Source of the DNA: Alphaproteobacteria bacterium
GTDB lineage: Bacteria; Pseudomonadota; Alphaproteobacteria; UBA828
Direction of reading: 5' to 3'
Assembly (NCBI GenBank): GCA_018668475.1
Contig: JABJCZ010000330.1
Location: forward strand, 1-14,539
DNA: 14,539 bases
The notes under the pieces were generated by a model. It was not told the origin of the DNA, did not search any database, and saw only the letters and a list, made by a program, of their open reading frames with translations. A program made the position numbers and the translations under genes. This document shows positions 1 to 10,365 of this stretch, in pieces (positions within the stretch are counted from its first letter, which is position 1; each line of letters begins with the position of its first letter).

Positions 1-1707
1 CTTACCCGTCCCATCCGATACGGCGCTGGCCAAAACGCTCTGTATGGCGCGGACGGACGCAACTTCAAACATTGCACCAAGGCCAGAGCCGGTGCGGCGG
101 TAGAGCACGTCACCACCGCGCCCGACGACCTCAACAATACCGAAGGGCAACGTGCGCTCCCCATTGGCTGCAATGCTGGCGTAAGCGCCGGTGAGATCGA
201 GCAACGTCAGATCTGCCGTGCCGAGGGCGATTGATGCATCGCCCGGGAACTGTCGGGCAATGCCAAGGCGTGACGCCGTACGGGCGACACTGGCCGGCCC
301 GGCCTCCAGAGTCAGTCGCACGGCAATCGTGTTGATAGAACGGGCGAAGGCTTCCCGCAAGCTCATGGTGCCATGATACTGACTATCGTAATTTTCCGGC
401 GACCAACCGTCGATCGACACTGGCTCATCTTCCATCACATCATCAGGCGTATGGCCCGCTTCAAACGCCGTGAGATATACGACAGGCTTGAAGGCCGACC
501 CAGGCTGACGCATGGCTTGGGCCACGCGATTGAACTGGCTTTGAGCATAAGATCGCCCACCAACCATGGCCCGCACTGCCCCATCCGGGTCCATGACGAC
601 CACGGCCCCCTGACCAATGTTGGCCGCCGCACCGGAAGCCTTTAACTCCGCGCGCAAAGCACCCCGTGCAAGCGCCTGCATCCTGGGGTGAAGCGTTGTC
701 CGCACTGTCAGCGCGGCATGGCCGGCACCGACGTAGCCCTGAACCTGATCGACGATCCAGTCGACAAAATACCGGGCCTCGCCAACGCTGGGTGGCGCCG
801 CTGCCACTTTCGCCGGGGTACGCCTGGCCGCCTGAGCATCATCATTCGTGATGAACCCGGCAGACGCCATTGTACCGAGCACCACCGACGCACGTTCCCG
901 GGCGCCGGCCAGATTAGTTGCCGGCGACAGACGCGACGGCGCCTTCAAAAGCCCCGCGATCATGGCAGCTTCTGGCAGCGACAGAGCGTCGGCGCCCTTG
1001 TCAAAATATCGGGTAGACGCAGCATCAACGCCATATGTGCCCGCGCCGAGATAGACCCGGTTGAGATAAATAGTGAGAACCTGATCTTTCGAAAACTTTC
1101 GCTCAAGCCAGAAAGCAAGAATGGCTTCCTGAGCCTTACGTTTGAGCGTGCGCTCCGGCGTCAAAAACAGGATTTTCGCGAGTTGTTGCGAGATAGTACT
1201 GCCGCCCTCAACAACACGTCCGGATGTCAGATTGCGCCACAACGCACGGGCCAGGCCAAACGCATCAATAGCGCCATGCTCATAGAAGCGTCGATCTTCA
1301 ACGGCGATCACTGCCTGGGGTAATACCGGGCTCATTTCCGCCAGGCGAACAAAGTTTCCCCAGCGCTCACCCTGGCGAGCCAGCACGGAACCATCGCTCG
1401 CAAACACCGTCATCGACGGTGCGATTGCTGGCCCCGACAGATCATCAGTCGACGGCAGGTCATGGGCGACATAGATAAACCCAGCGCCACCAAACAGGAT
1501 AAACAGAACGAGCAGGATACCTACAACTCGCATAGCCCGGCGCAAGGTAGATCGCCGCGGGGCACCCTTAGCCTTGCTGCGCGCCTTGGGAGACGATTTT
1601 GACTTTTTTGCCGCTGGCGCAGATTTAACCGACCGCGCGGGCGACGCCTTTTTGGGCTTCCGCTCAGCGGCGCGTCCGCCGCGCGCCTTGCCCGTTCGCT
1701 TGGCCAT
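1..1707 (-). CDS. Class A penicillin-binding protein (bifunctional transglycosylase/transpeptidase), 3' end cut by window edge
   Basis: Partial gene: 569 codons are present and the reading frame runs open off the left edge. Class A penicillin-binding proteins polymerise lipid II into glycan strands and cross-link peptides on the outer face of the inner membrane. Residues 1-58 form a Lys/Ala/Ser/Pro-rich cytoplasmic tail, and about 59-80 is a single membrane anchor. The family 51 transglycosylase domain shows EDRRFYEH (catalytic Glu137) and GGSTISQQLAK from residue 168. The transpeptidase domain shows SAFK (catalytic Ser404, Lys407) and SIN at 457-459. The window ends at SDGTGK, just before the expected KTGT motif. 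The ATG at 1707 lies 21 bases after the gyrB stop with no terminator between, so co-transcription with gyrB is likely. No clear Shine-Dalgarno is seen. PBP1A-type (mrcA) is likely, but PBP1A, 1B and 1C subtypes cannot be separated without the C-terminus. Confidence 0.93.
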   Translation of the reverse strand, partial: MAKRTGKARGGRAAERKPKKASPARSVKSAPAAKKSKSSPKARSKAKGAPRRSTLRRAMRVVGILLVLFILFGGAGFIYVAHDLPSTDDLSGPAIAPSMTVFASDGSVLARQGERWGNFVRLAEMSPVLPQAVIAVEDRRFYEHGAIDAFGLARALWRNLTSGRVVEGGSTISQQLAKILFLTPERTLKRKAQEAILAFWLERKFSKDQVLTIYLNRVYLGAGTYGVDAASTRYFDKGADALSLPEAAMIAGLLKAPSRLSPATNLAGARERASVVLGTMASAGFITNDDAQAARRTPAKVAAAPPSVGEARYFVDWIVDQVQGYVGAGHAALTVRTTLHPRMQALARGALRAELKASGAAANIGQGAVVVMDPDGAVRAMVGGRSYAQSQFNRVAQAMRQPGSAFKPVVYLTAFEAGHTPDDVMEDEPVSIDGWSPENYDSQYHGTMSLREAFARSINTIAVRLTLEAGPASVARTASRLGIARQFPGDASIALGTADLTLLDLTGAYASIAANGERTLPFGIVEVVGRGGDVLYRRTGSGLGAMFEVASVRAIQSVLASAVSDGTGK

Positions 1708-1728
1708 GGTTACAAAATCAGCGTCTTG

Positions 1729-5419
<3,691 letters not shown>

Positions 5420-6538
5420 CTATACCCGCATCGGCATGATCACGTAGACCGCGCCAGCGTCCTTGGGGTCCCGGACCAGTGTTGGTGAGGCTGCATCCGC
5501 AAGAACAAATTCGATTCTGTCGCTCTCGATCTGGTCAGCCATATCGAGGACGTAGCGGGCGTTGAAGCCGATATCGAAGCCGTCACCGGCAAAATCGGCA
5601 TCCACTTCCTCTTCGGCCGAACCGGCATCCGGGCTTGCAGCGGACACAACTATCTTGCCGCCGCCAAGGCTCAACTTAACCGCTCGGGATTTTTCGGTCG
5701 ATACCGTCGACACCAGATCAACCGCCTTGGTAAAAGCCTTGTGGTCCACCCCAAGCACCCGATCATTGCCTTCAGGAATAACGCGCCCGTAGTCCGGGAA
5801 GGCGCCGTCAATCAGCTTTGACGTGAGTGTCGCGGCACTGAACCCAAAACGGATTTTGGTTTCAGACAGGGAGATAGACACTTCGGCCTCTTCTTCCTCC
5901 AGCAATTTCAACACCTCGGCAATCGCCTTTCGCGGCACAATAACGCCGGGCATCCCTTCAGCGCCTTCAGGCAATGCGGAATCAACGCGTGCCAGCCGAT
6001 GACCATCAGTCGCTACGGCGCGCAGCGCCTGTTCACCATCGCTTACGGCATGGAGATAGATGCCGTTCAGATAATAACGGGTCTCCTCCGTCGAAATTGC
6101 AAACCGGGTCTTGAGCAGCAGACGCTTGAGCTCTACGGCACCAACGGTGAATTCAAAGGGCAGATCACCTTCCGCCATGACCGGAAAATCTTCGACCGGC
6201 AGACACGATACGGTCATGGCAAAACGCCCGGCTTCAAGAGATAGCTTGCCCTCGGCGCCGCCCGTTGAGATCTGCACTTCAGCACCATCGGGCAGTTTGC
6301 GGACGATATCGTACATCATGTGGGCAGGCGCAGTGATTGAGCCTGGTTGCGCCACATTAGCCGATGCCGCTTCAACGATGGCAATATCCATGTCGGTTGC
6401 CGTCAACCGGACCTGGCCCTCGCCATCGGCATCCAGCCGCACATTGGACAGAATGGGAATCGTATTACGTCGCTCAACAACGCTCTGCACATGACTTAGT
6501 GAGCGTAAAAGCGCGCTACGTTCGATTGTCAGTTTCAT
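5420..6538 (-). CDS. dnaN: DNA polymerase III subunit beta (sliding clamp)
   Basis: The beta clamp is a ring-shaped dimer that tethers polymerase III and many repair proteins to DNA. From ATG 6538 the product is 372 residues (366 in E. coli). It begins MKLTIERSALL, the usual N-terminus, and ends with the conserved YVIMPMR followed by Val. Between lie the three repeated clamp domains, with recognisable stretches NTIPILSNV, ATDGHRLA and FPDYGRVIPEG. A TTG at 6553 would add MAPFG, but family alignment favours the ATG; no good Shine-Dalgarno precedes either. dnaA lies 210 bases upstream and recF starts on the base after the dnaN stop, giving the common dnaA-dnaN-recF-gyrB order. Confidence 0.98.
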   Translation of the reverse strand: MKLTIERSALLRSLSHVQSVVERRNTIPILSNVRLDADGEGQVRLTATDMDIAIVEAASANVAQPGSITAPAHMMYDIVRKLPDGAEVQISTGGAEGKLSLEAGRFAMTVSCLPVEDFPVMAEGDLPFEFTVGAVELKRLLLKTRFAISTEETRYYLNGIYLHAVSDGEQALRAVATDGHRLARVDSALPEGAEGMPGVIVPRKAIAEVLKLLEEEEAEVSISLSETKIRFGFSAATLTSKLIDGAFPDYGRVIPEGNDRVLGVDHKAFTKAVDLVSTVSTEKSRAVKLSLGGGKIVVSAASPDAGSAEEEVDADFAGDGFDIGFNARYVLDMADQIESDRIEFVLADAASPTLVRDPKDAGAVYVIMPMRV

Positions 6539-6748
6539 GCCGAATGGAGCCAAATTCAGTTTATAAAAAGGCTCACGAAACCGGCGATTGCTTCCCCCCG
6601 GGGCGTTACTCAGTCGCTCGCCCGAAACGGCCGCGAATCAGTCGATTCGAAAGCCTGCTGAGTATACCAAAAAGGCCTCAGGAAGGTATCTTTTTTGCGC
6701 CGGCAACCGGTCGCACCGAGACCACGCAACTCGTTGAATCCAGAAGTT
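6539..6748 (-). promoter_or_regulatory. dnaA-dnaN intergenic region, candidate dnaN promoter
   Basis: These 210 bases separate dnaA from dnaN. No terminator reading toward dnaN is visible: a stem at 6697-6714 (GCG-A-CCGG / CCGG-CGC) is followed on the minus strand by A residues, not T. A good -10-like TATACT is at 6666-6661 on the minus strand, but no convincing -35 lies at the right distance. A second AT-rich spot, TATAAA at 6565-6560, is closer to dnaN. A GANTC palindrome lies at 6634-6649. I infer that dnaN has its own promoter as well as read-through from dnaA; which element is used cannot be told. Confidence 0.35.
6634..6649. repeat. CGAATC-N4-GATTCG palindrome holding two GANTC sites
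   Basis: A perfect inverted repeat with 6-base arms and a 4-base spacer, about 100 bases before the dnaN start. Each arm holds one GANTC site (GAATC 6635-6639, GATTC 6644-6648), the recognition sequence of the alphaproteobacterial methyltransferase CcrM. A third site, GAATC at 6736-6740, lies nearer dnaA. A regulatory role is inferred only. Confidence 0.5.
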
Positions 6749-8221
6749 TTATCCTTCGAGGTTGCGTTTAAGCAACTCGAGGTCTTCCGCGATGCCCGGG
6801 TCCGAGTCACGAAGCTGCTCGATCTTGCGAACAGCGTGCATGACAGTTGTGTGATCGCGCCCGCCAAACTTGCGGCCAATTTCAGGCAAGGAGCGCTGGG
6901 TCAGCTGCTTTGACAGGAACATCGCAACCTGACGCGGCCGCGCAACGGCACGGGCGCGGCGCTCCGACGACATCTCTGACAATTTGATGTTGTAATGCTC
7001 GGTCACACGCCGCTGAATTTCATCAATGGTCACACGGCGATCATTGGCCCGCAATACGTCGCGCAGTACTTCCTGCACCATTTCGAGCGAAATTGACCGA
7101 CCAATGAGGGTGGAATGGGCGGCCACCCGGTTGAGCGCCATTTCCAACTCGCGCACATTTGACGTGATCTTGTGCGCCAGAAACTCCAACACTTCGCGCG
7201 GCAGGTCACAGGCGCCCAAGGCCTCCGCCTTGGTTTGCAGGATGCCCAGGCGCAGTTCATAAGTCGTGGCATGAATATCCGCCACAAGCCCCCAGCCGAG
7301 CCGCGAACGCAGCCGCTCCTCCATGGCATCAAGATCAGACGGCGAGCGATCGCCGGAGATCACGACCTGCCGGTCATGGTCAACAAGAGCATTGAAGGTA
7401 TGGAAAAACTCTTCCTGCGTGCTCTCCTTGCCACAGATAAACTGCACGTCATCAATCAGCAGCACATCGGCGGAGCGAAATTGCTCCTTGAAGGACATGG
7501 TGTCCTTGAACCGCAGCGCGCGGATGAATTGATACATGAATTTTTCAGCCGAAAGATAAATGACCCGCCGCGATGGGTCTCGCTCCCGGATATGCCATGC
7601 AATGGCATGCATCAGATGCGTCTTGCCGAGTCCCACGCCGCCGTAAAGATAAAGCGGGTTGAACGGCACGTTGTCAGCCTCGGCGATCCGCCGCGCCGCA
7701 GCGTGCGCAAATTCATTTGGCTTGCCGATCACAAAGTTCTCGAAGCGAAAACGCTTGGAGAGGGGCGAGCCCAACTCGCCGTCATCAGCCTCAACCGCGT
7801 GCAACGACAATCGCTGCGGTGCGACAGTACTGGCAGCCTTGGCCTTGCCAGACCCGTCGGCTTTGTGGCCGGTATTTTCGGCCCCGCCAATAGCCGGTTT
7901 CTGCCGCTTGACGTCAATTTCTAGGAACTCGATTGCCGGGTCTTCTTCCCGCCACAACGCGATGATGCGCTCGCCATAGCGCGATTCCACCCAGTCGCGC
8001 AGAAACCGCGTTGGCGCAAGCAATTTGAGCTTGTCGTCAGCGGCATCGCCTAGCTGCACGGGCCGCAACCAACTCTGAAAAGCGGCAGCGCCGAGCTCCT
8101 GCTCCAACCGATGACGCACCCGTGCCCAGCGTTGCTCCATGGGCTTTGCAGACTCTGCAGAATTGCCCTCAGATTCGGCCAAGGGCGCTTCGCTGCCCAT
8201 GTCGTCGCGATCATTGCTCAT
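6749..8221 (-). CDS. dnaA: Chromosomal replication initiator protein DnaA
   Basis: DnaA is the AAA+ ATPase that binds DnaA boxes and melts the origin. The chosen ATG at 8221 gives 490 residues. The N-terminal interaction domain (about 28-105) reads RVRHRLEQELGAAAFQSWLRP and is followed by a low-complexity linker. The AAA+ core has Walker A GGVGLGKT at 194-201, Walker B LLIDDVQF at 254-261, and the arginine finger in RLRSRLGWG near 307. Domain IV ends with the DNA-binding signature GGRDHTTVMHA at 453-463. The ATG overlaps the upstream rhodanese stop as ATGA, which favours this start. An ATG at 8254 (501 residues) and one at 8200 are possible, and none has a strong Shine-Dalgarno. All functional motifs are intact. 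dnaN follows 210 bases downstream. Confidence 0.97.
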   Translation of the reverse strand: MSNDRDDMGSEAPLAESEGNSAESAKPMEQRWARVRHRLEQELGAAAFQSWLRPVQLGDAADDKLKLLAPTRFLRDWVESRYGERIIALWREEDPAIEFLEIDVKRQKPAIGGAENTGHKADGSGKAKAASTVAPQRLSLHAVEADDGELGSPLSKRFRFENFVIGKPNEFAHAAARRIAEADNVPFNPLYLYGGVGLGKTHLMHAIAWHIRERDPSRRVIYLSAEKFMYQFIRALRFKDTMSFKEQFRSADVLLIDDVQFICGKESTQEEFFHTFNALVDHDRQVVISGDRSPSDLDAMEERLRSRLGWGLVADIHATTYELRLGILQTKAEALGACDLPREVLEFLAHKITSNVRELEMALNRVAAHSTLIGRSISLEMVQEVLRDVLRANDRRVTIDEIQRRVTEHYNIKLSEMSSERRARAVARPRQVAMFLSKQLTQRSLPEIGRKFGGRDHTTVMHAVRKIEQLRDSDPGIAEDLELLKRNLEG

Positions 8222-8685
8222 GCTTGTTGCCACGGAAGGCCCGCGGCCTTCCATCCGGCACGGGTTCCGCGATGGCCACGATCATCCCGGGGGCCCTCAA
8301 AGCCATCTATCACGTTGAAAGACTGGGTATTGCCACCAGCTGCACAGGCGATGGCAGCCAGCCTGGAGCGGGCGCCGCTACGGCAAAGGAACATGACGGG
8401 CGTCGCATCGGCAATACCGGTTGCGGCCACGTCATCAACAAAATTAGCGTTCTCCGCCATGCTCGGAAATACCTGCCAGGAAATACGCGCCGGCTCTTTG
8501 CCGAGCTGCGAAAGATCCGGCAATCCGACAAAAGCCCACTCAGCGTTGGTCCGCACGTCTACCAGAGCCGCGTCGGATTCCGCCTCGAGAATCTGCCACG
8601 CTTCTTCAGACGTGACCTCGCCAGCGTAACCATCACCAGGCTGCAATCTTTCCGCTGCCGTGGCGCGCAAAGCTCTGAGATCCAT
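8218..8685 (-). CDS. Single-domain rhodanese (sulfurtransferase-like) protein upstream of dnaA
   Basis: A 155-residue cytoplasmic protein with one rhodanese domain and no signal peptide or membrane segment. Rhodaneses carry a persulfide on an active-site cysteine and move sulfur between thiols. The active loop is CRSGARS with Cys101 after a hydrophobic strand, the first strand reads ALVDVRTNAEW at 40-50, and the end carries the family segment VIDGFEG followed by GHRG and GWKAAGLPW. The catalytic loop is complete, so activity is expected; the acceptor is unknown. The start is well supported: GGGGGAG lies 4 bases before the ATG at 8685. The TGA stop overlaps the dnaA ATG as ATGA, so the two are probably one transcript with coupled translation. 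A GANTC site (8688-8692) overlaps the ribosome binding site. Confidence 0.93.
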   Translation of the reverse strand: MDLRALRATAAERLQPGDGYAGEVTSEEAWQILEAESDAALVDVRTNAEWAFVGLPDLSQLGKEPARISWQVFPSMAENANFVDDVAATGIADATPVMFLCRSGARSRLAAIACAAGGNTQSFNVIDGFEGPRDDRGHRGTRAGWKAAGLPWQQA

Positions 8686-8725
8686 AGGACTCCCCCGGCT
8701 TTTCGCCGTTGTATTTTCTGCCCCC

Positions 8726-8742
8726 GGCTCTGCACAAGAGCC
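8726..8742 (-). other. Stem-loop in the probable leader of the rhodanese-dnaA transcript
   Basis: A perfect 6-base stem with a 5-base loop, GGCTCT / AGAGCC, 40 bases before the rhodanese ATG. On the minus strand it is followed by GGGGGC, not a T-tract, so it is not an intrinsic terminator. It could shape the leader or be a protein site. Confidence 0.4.
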
Positions 8743-8836
8743 ACGTCAACAAGGCACTACTTACCGATTCAGATAACGGACGTTTCCGCCAGTTCCTCCG
8801 ACTATTCGGTCCCTCCGCAATGACTGAATTTTGTGC

Positions 8837-8854
8837 CTGATCAATCAAGATCAG
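8837..8854. promoter_or_regulatory. CTGATC-N6-GATCAG palindrome, candidate operator
   Basis: A perfect inverted repeat with 6-base arms, just downstream (in the minus-strand direction) of the candidate promoter at 8866-8894, so a bound protein could block transcription. It does not fit the FNR/FixK consensus, whose TTGAT and ATCAA half-sites are separated by 4 bases. The binding factor is unknown. Confidence 0.35.
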
Positions 8855-8865
8855 CAAGTGGCTCT

Positions 8866-8894
8866 ACCCTAGTCATGCCGGACACGACTCGCAA
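8866..8894 (-). promoter_or_regulatory. Candidate sigma-70 promoter for rhodanese-dnaA
   Basis: TTGCGA (8894-8889) and TAGGGT (8871-8866) on the minus strand with a 17-base spacer. The -35 matches 4 of 6 consensus bases and the -10 only 3 of 6, so it is weak. A GANTC site (8886-8890) overlaps the -35. TTGTGC with TACAAC at an 18-base spacing, close to the rhodanese start, is an alternative of similar quality. Confidence 0.25.
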
Positions 8895-9036
8895 CGGGAC
8901 CGAAATGGGAACTCGAAGATTCTTTCGTGTGTCGTTTGGCAGAGCCTATTGAGGTCGTTCCCAAGCAGGTGCCGCTAACAGTCTGGACTCACAACAAGTG
9001 AGCACCCGTCTCAGCGCCGCATCACATTTCGGGCGC

Positions 9037-9076
9037 CGAAAAAAAATTATTCGATGACCGCATGTCGAAAAAAAAT
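9037..9076. repeat. Pair of CGAAAAAAAAT direct repeats (A8 tracts)
   Basis: The 11-base word CGAAAAAAAAT occurs at 9037-9047 and again at 9066-9076, 29 bases apart. A-tracts bend DNA and can act as UP-elements or as easily melted DNA. On the minus strand they read as T8 runs beyond the rpsT terminator and could also be back-up termination sequence. Confidence 0.45.
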
Positions 9077-9091
9077 CATGGCCCGAAAACG

Positions 9092-9116
9092 AAAAACCCC
9101 GCCACGACAGGCGGGG
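9092..9116 (-). terminator. Rho-independent terminator of rpsT
   Basis: On the minus strand, CCCCGCC (9116-9110) and GGCGGGG (9103-9097) form a perfect 7-base GC stem with a 6-base loop, followed at once by TTTTT (9096-9092) and then CGTTTTC. It is placed 72 bases after the rpsT stop and points away from rpsT, as expected. It should isolate rpsT from the rhodanese-dnaA unit. Confidence 0.9.
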
Positions 9117-9136
9117 TAAATTCGTATCTTCGGCAA

Positions 9137-9169
9137 CTTGTTTCTGGCAATCAACCCGCCGGAAACAAG
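9137..9169 (-). other. 12-base stem-loop in the rpsT 3' untranslated region
   Basis: Arms 9137-9148 and 9158-9169 pair over 12 positions with one mismatch (C-A in the rpsT RNA; it would be a U-G wobble on the plus strand). The loop is 9 bases. There is no T-tract after it, and the true terminator follows about 20 bases later. It may protect the rpsT mRNA 3' end or bind a protein. Confidence 0.55.
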
Positions 9170-9188
9170 CCCGTTATCAACGCAAGGA

Positions 9189-9452
9189 TCAACCGAGCGC
9201 CTTGATGGTCCGGCTCATCCTGGACAGGCTGCGCGCAACGGTGTTGCGATGCATGATGCCCTTCTGCGCGCTACGATGAAGCTCCGGCTGAACAGCCCGG
9301 AATGCTGCCTGTGCGGCATCCTTGTCACCGCTGGCAATCGCTTCCTCGACCTTGCGCAAATGCGTGCGAACACGGCTGCGGCGGGCCCGATTTCTGTCGG
9401 TGGCCCGGGCGGTTTGGCGAATGCGTTTCTTTGCCTGACGTGAGTGCGCCAT
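9189..9452 (-). CDS. rpsT: 30S ribosomal protein S20
   Basis: S20 binds 16S rRNA in the body of the small subunit. The product is 87 residues, the usual length, very basic and helical, starting [13 protein letters not shown], with the segments [15 protein letters not shown] and [15 protein letters not shown] that mark the family. The ATG at 9452 has only a short GGAAG three bases before it. The gene has its own strong promoter (9488-9516) and terminator (9092-9116), so it is a single-gene unit lying between the mutM operon and the rhodanese-dnaA unit. rpsT next to dnaA is common in alphaproteobacteria. Confidence 0.98.
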   Translation of the reverse strand: MAHSRQAKKRIRQTARATDRNRARRSRVRTHLRKVEEAIASGDKDAAQAAFRAVQPELHRSAQKGIMHRNTVARSLSRMSRTIKALG

Positions 9453-9487
9453 GGTCTTCCAATCTCAACAATATTCGAGGATGCGGC

Positions 9488-9516
9488 GTTATATCCCCGG
9501 TAACCCAGCCCGTCAA
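9488..9516 (-). promoter_or_regulatory. Strong sigma-70 promoter of rpsT
   Basis: TTGACG (9516-9511), an exact 17-base spacer and TATAAC (9493-9488) on the minus strand: 5 of 6 matches at each hexamer. A start of transcription near 9481 would leave a leader of about 29 bases before the ATG at 9452. This is the best promoter match in the window. Confidence 0.8.
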
Positions 9517-9549
9517 CCAATGAGCCTGCCAAATGGAGCGGCCCGGTGC

Positions 9550-10323
9550 TCACTTATTCTGGAAATTCGGCTCACGCTTTTCGGCGAAGGCGGACATGCC
9601 CTCCGTCTGATCCTCGGTCGCGAACATTCCATAAAACGCCGTGCGCTCAAACAACACCCCCTCGGCCAGGGTAACTTCATAGGCCCGGTTGACCGCAGCC
9701 TTGGCCGCAGCCACCGATGGGCGCGACAGATGGGCGATACGGCCCGCTACTTTCAGCGCCTCTTCCATAAGCTCATCGGCCGGAAAAATTCGGCTGACTA
9801 AGCCGCTACGCTCAGCTTCCTCGGAATCCATCATCCGGCCGGTCAACACCATTTCCATAGCCTTGGCCTTGCCAACCGCCCGGGTCAGACGCTGGGTCCC
9901 GCCCGCACCCGGGATGATGCCCAGATTTATTTCCGGTTGCCCAAATTTTGCCGTATCGGAGGCCAGTATAATGTCGCACATCATCGCAATTTCGCAGCCC
10001 CCACCCAGCGCATAGCCGGAAACAGCCGCAATCGTCGGTTTTTTGCACCGCGCAAGGCGGTCCCAGTTGCCGATGAAGTCCCCCATTGAGGCCTCAATAT
10101 AGTCCTTGCTGAGCATCTCCTTGATATCGGCGCCAGCGGCAAAGGCTTTCTCACCACCCGTAAGAAGAATGGCACCGATTTCATCGTCGGCCTCATAGCC
10201 GTCCAACGCTTGATTAAGCTCCGCAATCAATTGGGAGTTCAGGGCGTTCAGCGCTTTCGGACGGTTGAGTGTAATCAATGCAACCCCCCCTTTGCGATCA
10301 ACGATAATATTCTCGTATGCCAT
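9550..10323 (-). CDS. Enoyl-CoA hydratase (crotonase family)
   Basis: A 257-residue crotonase-fold enzyme, the expected length for single-domain enoyl-CoA hydratases, which add water to trans-2-enoyl-CoA in fatty acid beta-oxidation. The oxyanion-hole segments AAGADIKEM (62-70) and GGGCE (107-111) are present, as are both catalytic glutamates: Glu111 in [11 protein letters not shown] and Glu131 in GQPEINLG, followed by [10 protein letters not shown]. Having both Glu and this [10 protein letters not shown] context makes a true hydratase more likely than an isomerase or dehalogenase relative. An excellent Shine-Dalgarno, AAGGAG 9 bases upstream, supports the ATG at 10323. It lies 42 bases after the small exported-protein gene and is probably the last gene of a mutM operon. 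This position next to rpsT-dnaA is conserved in alphaproteobacteria (from memory). Exact chain-length preference is unknown. Confidence 0.94.
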   Translation of the reverse strand: MAYENIIVDRKGGVALITLNRPKALNALNSQLIAELNQALDGYEADDEIGAILLTGGEKAFAAGADIKEMLSKDYIEASMGDFIGNWDRLARCKKPTIAAVSGYALGGGCEIAMMCDIILASDTAKFGQPEINLGIIPGAGGTQRLTRAVGKAKAMEMVLTGRMMDSEEAERSGLVSRIFPADELMEEALKVAGRIAHLSRPSVAAAKAAVNRAYEVTLAEGVLFERTAFYGMFATEDQTEGMSAFAEKREPNFQNK

Positions 10324-10365
10324 ATCCAGGCTCTCCTTGGTCTCGTATTACCCGCGCGGGCCCGA

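Larger units (their letters stand above)
8688..8990. promoter_or_regulatory. Cluster of five GANTC (CcrM-type) sites upstream of rhodanese-dnaA
   Basis: GANTC occurs at 8688-8692, 8766-8770, 8886-8890, 8918-8922 and 8986-8990. Chance at even base composition would give about one per 256 bases. GANTC is methylated by CcrM in most alphaproteobacteria, and methylation state affects dnaA transcription in Caulobacter. One site overlaps the rhodanese ribosome binding site and one overlaps the candidate -35. Methylation here is inferred; no methylase gene is in the window. Confidence 0.5.
8686..9188. other. 503-bp non-coding region between rpsT and the rhodanese-dnaA pair
   Basis: No convincing gene lies here; the short open frames have no family likeness or ribosome site. 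From the rpsT side it holds a hairpin (9137-9169), the rpsT terminator (9092-9116), two copies of an A8 tract (9037-9076), a TTTCGG-GCG-CCGAAA stem at 9027-9041, a CTGATC palindrome (8837-8854), a candidate promoter (8866-8894), a small stem-loop (8726-8742) and five GANTC sites (8688-8990). It must contain the promoter of the rhodanese-dnaA transcript unless transcription passes the terminator. No consensus DnaA box (TTATCCACA) was found by eye on either strand, so an origin here is not supported, although weak boxes could be missed. Confidence 0.6.

Noticed and set aside
6697..6714. Hairpin after dnaA as an intrinsic terminator
   Set aside because: On the dnaA strand the stem is followed by A residues; the T-run lies on the wrong side for both strands.
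7172..7924. Long plus-strand open frame (250 codons) opposite dnaA, and similar ones opposite gyrB (1726-2349) and the PBP (688-1323)
   Set aside because: They lie antisense to genes with intact family motifs and show no recognisable domain; GC-rich codons readily open the opposite frames.
8222..8254. ATG at 8254 as the dnaA start (11 extra residues)
   Set aside because: It would overlap the rhodanese by 37 bases, and the ATGA overlap at 8221 is the commoner coupling form; not fully excluded.
8686..9188. The gap upstream of rhodanese-dnaA as the chromosome origin oriC
   Set aside because: No consensus DnaA box seen on either strand, and the AT-rich part is short. Two CCGTTATC words (8772-8779 inverted, 9171-9178) are too degenerate to count.
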